Source: Siphonodentalium dalli (lineage: Eukaryota; Mollusca; Scaphopoda; Gadilida; Siphonodentaliidae). From it: DNA of 64,000 nucleotides. Every line of letters starts with the position of its first letter. Position 1 is the stretch's first letter. Positions 57,431-64,000 of the stretch are shown here, piece by piece. The translations under genes and the position numbers were made by a program. The stretch spans positions 98,019,345-98,083,344 of the forward strand of contig CP136061.1 of assembly GCA_032622095.1 (NCBI GenBank), in the 5' to 3' direction. A model generated the notes under the pieces. It saw only the letters and a list, made by a program, of their open reading frames with translations. It searched no databases and was not told where the DNA came from.

Positions 57431-58120
57431 CAAATGACAGACACATTATTTAATTGAAGGCTTGGACATTTAAATCAGTCCAAATTATTGACCAAAAGTA
57501 GAAAGAAAAAATTCAACTTTTGGTCTCAACAAAAAACAAATTTCACTAAATACTTGTTGGAATATCAAACTATCAGAACAGATTTCAAATTTTTATCTGA
57601 CGTACATTGTATCAGACATGAAATTTCAAACTATTTAAAGTGATGTGAAACACTCCGGTAATGTGATAGAATATGAATTGAGAATAATCTTGCTCAAAGT
57701 AGTTATTTTTACGAATATTAATCCAAATTGACAAAACACACCATCATTCTTATATATTAATTAAATGCAATGACTCTCATGGCAAAACGGCTAATAATGG
57801 TCAGCAAATGCCCGACCAGAAGAAGAAGAAGAAAGCATTTGTGTTATTTTATCACCTATGCATCCCGAATCAAGGTGCAAATATTTACAATTGAGCTCAG
57901 TTCAGATGATGTTTTCTATGGAGTGGTATGGTCTTTGAAATTTTCTGCCATATTAATAGAATGCTATATTCCTAAGGTTGACATAGTGCCTAAGTACTAA
58001 CTTATCAATTTCACGCACTCAAACAAGGCCATAATATATCTCTAAAATTTTGACAAAAGTTGGGGATGAGACACCACAAAATCTCCCCATGTCATCATGC
58101 GTCCCTGGGAAGTAATTATA
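57431..58120. other. Intronic, no feature seen
   Basis: The short frame 57770-58000 has no recognisable content, and nothing else stands out. Confidence 0.45.
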
Positions 58121-58580
58121 TGTGACCCGCCATATCAAATCCAGTCGTAAGTCGGGATTTTTTTTACCCTGTGCCAATGCATTCTCTTATATATGCGAGT
58201 CGACCATAGGTCGCCTCGCATATATAAGAGAATGCATTGGCCTAACAATTTTTTTCAATTTTAATAATTTGTTCTTGTATTCTTTAACAATTTTATAATT
58301 TCACCCATACAGAGCCCCAGACAAACATGAGCAGACGACACTCTTCTATATGCTTCTATATATGTGTGGGCCTCCCTGCAGGGTAATGGATGTTTTTTTA
58401 TTTTATGTCCTAAAAATTGTAAGAAACATTTATTTAAAAAACATGATAAAAAATTGTTAGGCCAATGCATTCTCTTATATATACGAGGCGACCTATGGTC
58501 GACTCACATATATAAGAGAATGCATTGGCACAGGGTAAAAAAATCCCGACTTACAACTGGATTTGATATGGCGGGTCACA
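58121..58580. mobile_element. 460-bp fold-back element with nested hairpins
   Basis: The ends TGTGACCCGCCATATCAAAT and its complement define arms of about 137 bp (58121-58257 and 58444-58580) around a 185-bp centre. Each arm itself contains a hairpin built on caatgcattctcttatata and tatataagagaatgcattgg. The flanks are TA on both sides. The duplicated block at 56432 has tatggtcaaacc without the element, which gives an empty site. It sits 34 bp from the donor of exon 2. Confidence 0.82.
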
Positions 58581-58614
58581 TATGGTCAAACCATGGAGGG
58601 AATCAAATACTCAC

Positions 58615-58941
58615 CTTCAAACAGATTCGCTTCTAAGCATCTGGAATTAAAGCTTGTTGAGGATCGCTGTAAATTCGAGTTTCGATCTAACTTTGGAGGG
58701 AGAGCTCGCCATGGTTTCTCAAATCTTATCGTTGATGGCTCGCTGGCTGAGTTAGGAGTTAACGGGGACTCATCTTCATCATCACATTCCTTGGCACTAT
58801 TAATGTCAGCCACCCTGTAAGCGTTCTTTCTAGTTCCCTGCTTGAGATGTTCCCGAGCTGGAAAGCCACACTCCGCTGCCTGATCCGGGCACTTTGGACA
58901 CTTCTCTGTCGTCCTCTCTTTTTCTCTTAGTTGGGACAGCT
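58615..58941 (-). CDS. Unrecognised minus-strand gene, exon 2 with cysteine cluster
   Basis: Acceptor ccacacaaag and donor gtgagt bound 327 bp with phase 1 in and phase 1 out. It starts ELSQLREKERTTEKCPKCP and continues AAECGFPAREHLKQGTRKNA, so cysteines are spaced CxxC then C after eight residues, a possible metal site. An acidic segment (ECDDEDESPLTPNS) and WRALPPKLDRNSNLQ follow, then FNSRCLEANLFEG. The N-terminal residues look like the end of a coiled coil. It splices in frame from 60022 and to 56160. The protein family was not recognised; a scaffold or zinc-binding protein is only a guess. Confidence 0.65.
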
Positions 58942-59120
58942 CTTTGTGTGGAAAAGTATGAATATAATAACAAATTTGTCAAATATTAAATAAAACATTT
59001 AGCCACCCCCCCCCCATCCAGACAGAACCATTTCCCGATGAACACATGGTAATGAGTCTGCCAACACACGATTATTAGGCACCTCCAACTGCCCTCCCCC
59101 AGGAACTTTGATCCAATATC

Positions 59121-59389
59121 TTAACCATTCCATGACTGGAGCTTCCTGAAATATTGCGAAAACCTTGTGCCAATGCATTCTCTTATATATGCGAGTCACC
59201 CATAGGGAGCCTCACATATACAAGAGAATTAATACACATTGGCCTAACAATATTTACCTTGATATTGTAAGCCAGTGCATTCTCTTATATATGTGAGGCT
59301 GCCTATGGGAGACTCACATATATAAGAGAATGCACTGGCACAGGATCTTTAATGCTGCACCAGTGCAGCTCCCGCCATTAAAGGGTTAA
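59121..59389. mobile_element. MITE of the TTAACCCTT family, best-preserved copy
   Basis: It starts TTAACCATTCCATGACTGGAGC, pairing with the end GCTCCCGCCATTAAAGGGTTAA at 17 of 22 positions. TTAA stands at both borders. Inside are two hairpins, 59173-59235 and 59275-59338, each with long arms around a loop with cccatagggagc or its relatives. TTAA plus CCCTT points to piggyBac-type mobilisation (inference). Confidence 0.78.
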
Positions 59390-59517
59390 TATGTAAATAA
59401 ATGTGGCCTTAACCTATTAATACCTGAATATTCATGAGTAGTTATATGAATCCCACTGATTCATTTATAGGGATGTTGAGATAATAACTTTAGTAAACAG
59501 CCTTTGGTTTTCTTTCA

Positions 59518-59983
59518 TTAGCCCCCTTTCATGACAGAGCTGTGCTGGTGTACGGTAGCATTAAAGATCCTGTGGCAGTGTATTCTCTTATATATGTGAA
59601 TCTCCCACAGAGAGCCTCGCATTAATAAGAGAATGCCTGGCTTACAGGGTCAAGGTAAATATTGTTAGGCACATTAATGTATTCTTTTATATATGTGAGG
59701 CTCCCTTTTAGAGAATGCACTTGGACAGGATATACAGTAGTGCCCTAAATAATCGACTCCTTAACCACATCAGAATTATGGGTAATTTTTCAGAATTTTG
59801 TTGGAAATATGGCTTGTTGCCATTCATCAGAAAGCTCTCAATGAGAGCTTTTCGATGAATGGCAACAAGTCATATTTCCGACTAAATCCTGAAAAATTAC
59901 CAATAATTCTGCTGTGGTTAAGGAGTCGATTATTACTGTATAATGCTGCACCAGAGCAGCTCCCTCCCATCATGAAATGGTTG
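59518..59983. mobile_element. MITE of the TTAACCCTT family interrupted by another MITE
   Basis: The left end TTAGCCCCCTTTCATG and the part tagcattaaagatcctgtgg are family sequence. The right part aatgctgcaccagagcagct and catgaaatggtt resume after the inserted element 59735-59938. Both ends here are of the same (gctgcacc) type, so it is a symmetric variant or recombinant. Confidence 0.65.
59735..59938. mobile_element. 204-bp palindromic MITE with TA duplication, nested
   Basis: Near-perfect arms of about 95 bp (aatcgactccttaaccacat ... tgtggttaaggagtcgattat) meet at agctctcaatgagagct. It begins CAGTAGTGCCC and ends ATTACTG, with TA on each side (59733-59734, 59939-59940). CAGT ends with TA duplications fit Tc1/mariner-type mobilisation. 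It is inserted in an older MITE. Confidence 0.85.
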
Positions 59984-60021
59984 TTCTGTCAAAAAAAAAC
60001 GGCAGTAAACTTCGACCTCAC

Positions 60022-60514
60022 CTTTGTTGAAGTTCATTGTTGCCATCTTTCTCTTGTTACTAGAAGCACCTTCCTGTTGTTGCTGGTTCTTCTCCCGTTT
60101 CTCTTTCGATTTACAGTCCGCTCTCCGAATCTTAGGCTTCCTCTCTACAGTCGGAATATTCTCCAGACTTTTGGGGTACGTAATGTTCTGAATCGAGCAC
60201 GTCCTGCTGCAGTCACTCTCCACCGTACTCTTTGCCCTGCTGGGACATTTTAATGGAGATTTGTTCAGTCGTTCTCTTTCTCTTTCTACAATTGTTGGGT
60301 CCAATTGCTGTCCCAGAACATTGTCATATGTCAGCTCTGGTTCTTCTGATTGGAAGTCTCTCACTTCGTTGTGTGTAAAAGGGGAAGTAACTCCACCTTT
60401 CCGTTTTGAGAAATTTCTTCTGAGAAATTCTTTAGTTGGGCTGCACTCTCGGGACGCGCATGTCGTTGGGTTTTCTAGGTCCGGATTTTTCCAGTAGCTT
60501 CCTTGAAGCGTATA
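60022..60514 (-). CDS. Unrecognised minus-strand gene, exon 1 of those visible
   Basis: Acceptor ggccattgcag and donor gtgagg bound 493 bp with phase 0 in and phase 1 out. The translation begins YTLQGSYWKNPDLENPTTC and includes ECSPTKEFLRRNFSKRKGG, a polar middle (ERERERLNKSPLKCPSRA), a basic stretch rich in K, E and R, then QQQQ and MATMNFNK. The exit G completes the first codon (GAG) of the exon at 58941. The composition suggests a largely disordered, cytoplasmic or nuclear protein. An earlier exon should lie further right. The family was not recognised. Confidence 0.62.
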
Positions 60515-60747
60515 CTGCAATGGCCCAAAGTCTTGGCCCGAAGGATAATCAAAGTAACTCCCTACTGGTGATGATGAAAGAAGCCGTCCTTTCTCTGATA
60601 AAAAAAAAACTATGTATGTTCAGAGTGAAAGGCCAGGGCATCAACACTGATACTGTGGTATACTTTTAAAATTGAATTGGGGCATATATTCAGTGATTTA
60701 TCTCATATGAACACACTCGCGATCACATAAGTCAAATTTATGCATTA
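60515..60747. other. Intron, no feature seen
   Basis: A short frame on the plus strand (60436-60669) partly overlaps exon 1 and has no recognisable content. Confidence 0.45.
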
Positions 60748-61750
60748 CCTAACCAGAACACCTAGTAGACTTTGTTCACGGTCTTATTTATATAATCTTT
60801 ATACTCAGAATAATAAAGATATTAACTAAACGTATCTGACCAAAATCCCTTGTTGACTAGACTTGACTTGACGGTCTTCATTATATTATATTTATACTCA
60901 GAATGATAAAGATATTAACTACACTGTACCTGACCAGAACCCTTGGTAGGATTCGCGCTGCCACTTGCCAAATTTGTCAATGGCAAACATAATTCACATA
61001 ATTCACATTTGGCCAAAAATATTTTCATTTGGCAAAAGTTTTGGCAAGTCACTTTTTAATTCAAGAAAGTTGAAAAATATTGGTCAATCAAAACCATTCA
61101 TTTAAGGAAACTCTTACAATACAATTATATTAGTTTTATTAGGTTTAGGAAAAGGTGCAATATTATTATTAAGATGCAGTTAATCTCAAAGCATTAGCAC
61201 TGATGGTTGGATGGATTACTAGTAGTATTTAGTGTGGTGGTGGTGTTTACATAGCTAATCCTCCTGTAATGTGCCCTTCTGATGAAGCAACCCTTCTACC
61301 ATTGTATTGTTCAGTGATTGGCTATATATATTGTTGTATATGATAACCACAATAGAGATGAGAGTATAATTAATTATTAATTAACTGCTTTTCTATGGAT
61401 ATCAAAAGTCGTTCAAATCGCGAGTGTCGAAAATTATACTATCAGGGATATCATTTGGCAAATGCTAAAATAAATTTTGATCAAGCGCGGATCCTGACTC
61501 GATCAGTAGACTTTGTTGACGGTCTTCTTTATGTTATATTTATTCCAAAAATAATTAAGATATTAATTTAGAAGTCTTCGGCTCTAAACTTGGCCTTGGG
61601 TGAACTGATTATAGCTGTATCTGACCAGAATCCCTTATATACTTTGTTGACGGTCTTCTTTTTATTACCTTTATACACAAAATAATAAAGATATTAACTA
61701 AACGGTACCTGACCTGAACCCCTATCTTTATACTCAAAATAATAAATAGA
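60748..61750. repeat. Dispersed 85-bp repeats (gtagactttgttgacggtct family)
   Basis: Copies at about 60748-60826, 60838-60925, 61500-61570, 61618-61700 and 61707-61750 (partial) share tgaccagaaccc, gtagactttgttgacggtct, a TTTATACTCA block and ataataaagatattaact. Another copy lies at 63415-63510 beyond the minisatellite. The arrangement looks like a loose, partly decayed tandem repeat. Confidence 0.7.
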
Positions 61751-61760
61751 CAATTAGTAA

Positions 61761-61889
61761 CTGTTCTGAGTAGCATACGGTTTTTATCCTCGAGTGAGAT
61801 GCGGAGGATTATTTTTACAAGGTACTAGCCAAGTGAAAATAATCCTCGCATATGACGAGAGGAGAAAACCCATATGCTACTCAGAACAG
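61761..61889. repeat. 129-bp inverted repeat
   Basis: ctgttctgagtagcata and its complement tatgctactcagaacag are the outer ends; aggattattttt and aaaataatcct are inner arms. The loop is about 15 bases. It resembles a small MITE, with no clear target duplication. Confidence 0.75.
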
Positions 61890-62069
61890 ATGACTGTTGT
61901 GTTTATAAATCATAGTTTCTAAACTTGTTTATTATGACTCATACCACAATGAAACACACTTTTAGACATATAATACGTTCTTAAAGTTGCGCAATATCAC
62001 CAGTCATTTATGTTAAATAACGTGAAAGGATACCAAATGACGCAAAAATTGACGTCATGAAGCAGAGCT

Positions 62070-63357
62070 GAGAGAAGGATAACATCTTGAGAGTAGGATA
62101 ACATCTTGAGAGTAGGATAACATCTTGAGAGTATGATAACATCTTGAGAGTATGATAATATATTGAGAGTAGGATAACATCTTGGGAGTATGATAACATC
62201 TTGAGAGTATGATAACATCTTGAGAGTAGGATAACATCTTGAGAGTATGATAACATGTTGATAGTAGGATAACATCTTGAGAGTAGGGTAACATATTGAG
62301 AGTAGGATAACATCTTGAGAGTAGGATACCATCTTGAGAGTATGATAACATCTTGGGAGTATGATAACATCTTGAGAGTATGATAACATCTTGAGAGTAT
62401 GATAACATGTTGATAGTAGGATAACATCTTGAGAGTAGGATAACATATTGAGAGTAGGATAACATCTTGAGAGTATGATAACATCTTGAGAGTATGATAA
62501 CATCTTGAGAGTATGATACCATCTTGAGAGTAGGATAACATCTTGAGAGTAGGATAACATCTTGAGAGTAGGATAACATCTTGAGAGTAGGATAACATCT
62601 TGAGAGCAGGATAACATCTTGAGAGTAGGATAACATCTTGAGAGTAGGATAACATCTTGAGAGTAGGATAACATCTTGAGAGTAGGATAACATCTTGAGA
62701 GTAGGATAACATCTTTAGAGTAGGATAACATATTGAGAGTAGGATAACATCTTGAGAGTATGATAACATCTTGAGAGTAGGATAACATATTGAGAGTAGG
62801 ATAACATATTGAGAGTAGGATAACATATTGAGAGTAGGATAACATCTTGAGAGTAGGATAACATCTTGAGAGTATGATAACATCTTTAGAGTAGGATAAC
62901 ATCTTTAGAGTAGGATAACATCTTGAGAGTAGGATAACATATTGAGAGTAGGATAACATCTTTAGAGTAGGATAACATCTTTAGAGTAAGATAACATCTT
63001 GAGAGTAGGATAACATCTTGAGAGTATGATAACATCTTTAGAGTAGGATAACATCTTTAGAGTAGGATAACATCTTTAGAGTATGATAACATCTTTAGAG
63101 TATGTTAACATCTTTAGAGTAGGATAACATCTTTAGAGTAGGATAACATCTTTAGAGTATGATAACATCTTTAGAGTATGATAACATCTTGAGAGTAGGA
63201 TAACATCTTGAGAGTAGGATAACATCTTTAGAGTAGGATAACATATTGAGAGTAGGATAACATCTTGAGAGTAGGATAACATGTTGAGAGTAGGATAACA
63301 TCTTGAGAGTAGGATAACATCTTGAGAGTAGGATAACATCTTGAGAGTAGGATAACA
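62070..63357. repeat. Minisatellite, 19-bp unit, about 68 copies
   Basis: The unit is aggataacatcttgagagt with common variants tatgataac, catattgag and catctttagag. The array is about 1.29 kb. The TTTAGAG variant clusters between about 62880 and 63235, while CTTGAGAG dominates on both sides, showing local homogenisation. Because 19 is not a multiple of 3, all minus-strand frames read the same 19-residue peptide period and stay open; these frames are a by-product of the repeat. Confidence 0.97.
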
Positions 63358-63499
63358 CATTTGACCTTCTGGGAGTGGGGATATGATTTATATTTTGACG
63401 TAAAAAGTTGATGAAAATATAATAAAGATATTAATTAAACAGTACCTGACCAGAACCCCTTGTAGACTTTGTTTACGGTCTTCTTTATATTATCTTTAT

Positions 63500-63587
63500 A
63501 CTCAAACTCCTCATGGCATAGCTGCCTCAGTTCACATTTGTCGCAAAAATGGAACAGTTTCTTCACCTGACCTGGGATATAATCCTT
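63500..63587 (-). CDS. Possible exon with cysteine motif, uncertain
   Basis: After a good minus-strand acceptor (ttctttattgcag) the frame reads KDYIPGQVKKLFHFCDKCELRQ, then LCHEEFEY, with CxxC...C spacing. The frame runs into the dispersed 85-bp repeat without a convincing donor. The weak site gtataa would leave in phase 2, which does not fit exon 60514. It may be an upstream exon of the minus-strand gene with a different border, part of another gene, or chance. Confidence 0.3.
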
Positions 63588-64000
63588 CTGCAATAAAGAA
63601 AACTTATATAAATATTTAACATGAGCTGGGTAAAAACAGGTGTAAAATGCATATTTATTTCCAATCCTAAAAATAGAGGATCTCTAATGAGTCACAATTC
63701 TATTTGAAAATTATTCATCAAATTTGGTGGACGAGGTTAATAAATTTTGTATAGAATTATGATGAATTTTAAATCCTTTTTATCACATAATCACATTTTA
63801 GCAAGGAAAAACGATCTCAAAATGGCTGGGGTTAAACAAAATATTGATTTCCTTATCACAACCGAAAGACATCCTCAAGAACAGAATAGTTCCATTTTAA
63901 ATGTGTCTTTTCATGTTGACAAAATTGTACAACCACCCTTATCAACCATACTTTAAATATGGTGTTTGGTCATATGCATAGTGGTATATGAGAGATAAGT
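63588..64000. other. Right end, no feature seen
   Basis: AT-rich. The short plus-strand frame 63747-63956 has no recognisable motif and no splice context. Confidence 0.45.

Larger units (their letters stand above)
58942..60021. other. Intron filled by MITEs
   Basis: It contains the elements at 59121-59389 and 59518-59983; the remainder has no coding signal. A C-run lies at about 59006-59016. Confidence 0.6.

Noticed and set aside
58173-58243. tRNA or other structural RNA gene
   Set aside because: The hairpin has no cloverleaf or conserved tRNA box sequences and belongs to a repeated MITE family.
62070-63357. Possible CRISPR array
   Set aside because: Units are contiguous 19-mers without unique spacers, and the sequence is eukaryotic.
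61997-63360. Long minus-strand ORFs (up to 320 codons) in the 62-63 kb region
   Set aside because: They arise from the 19-bp repeat, which has no stop in these frames; the same peptide appears in all three frames, so there is no coding signal.

Overview
The window is eukaryotic and almost certainly from an invertebrate metazoan. It has AT-rich non-coding DNA, spliced exons with canonical GT/AG borders, a dystroglycan-type gene, several non-LTR retrotransposons (LINEs), many small inverted-repeat (MITE-like) elements, and one 100-N scaffold gap (54954-55053). The species cannot be named from the sequence.

Positions 1-48258 form a direct tandem array with three unit starts: 1-26607, 26608-42141, and 42142-48258 (truncated). 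Units 1 and 2 carry the 3' exons of a gene joining a fibronectin type III (FN3) domain, split over two exons, to the C-terminal half of dystroglycan: cadherin-like domain, autoproteolytic SEA-like domain with the G|S site, transmembrane helix, and a tail with three PPxY motifs. Unit 1 is coherent (exon 12151-12263 or its duplicate 19437-19549, then 20669-20855, then 21963-23134). In unit 2 both FN3 exons are broken, but the terminal exon (37314-38485) is about 99% identical to unit 1 and fully open.

Aligning the units by eye exposes insertions together with their empty sites. These include a CAGGG-ended hAT-like element (351-1935), a retroposon-like insert with a 221-aa ORF and an 11-bp target duplication (9433-10343), a complete two-ORF LINE (12307-19162), a GC-rich inverted-repeat element (28198-30873), and short LINE tails. 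Several LINE insertions lie between unusually long direct repeats (430, 467, 91 and about 34 bp). The 430-bp pair duplicates a whole FN3 exon. The main LINE clade (copies at 12307, 4424/46537 and 48259) also has QADD/TADD instead of F/YADD in the reverse transcriptase.

From 48259 to 55979 the window is mainly mobile DNA: a 5'-truncated but otherwise intact LINE, a second LINE of a canonical YADD type in tail-to-tail orientation, the gap, and two MITEs. From about 55990 to 60514 a minus-strand gene with three phase-compatible exons and a CxxC cysteine cluster can be reconstructed; its family was not recognised. It is surrounded by palindromic MITEs, including one inside another, and by a decayed duplicate of one of its exons. 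The right end holds dispersed 85-bp repeats and a 1.3-kb minisatellite with a 19-bp period (62070-63357).
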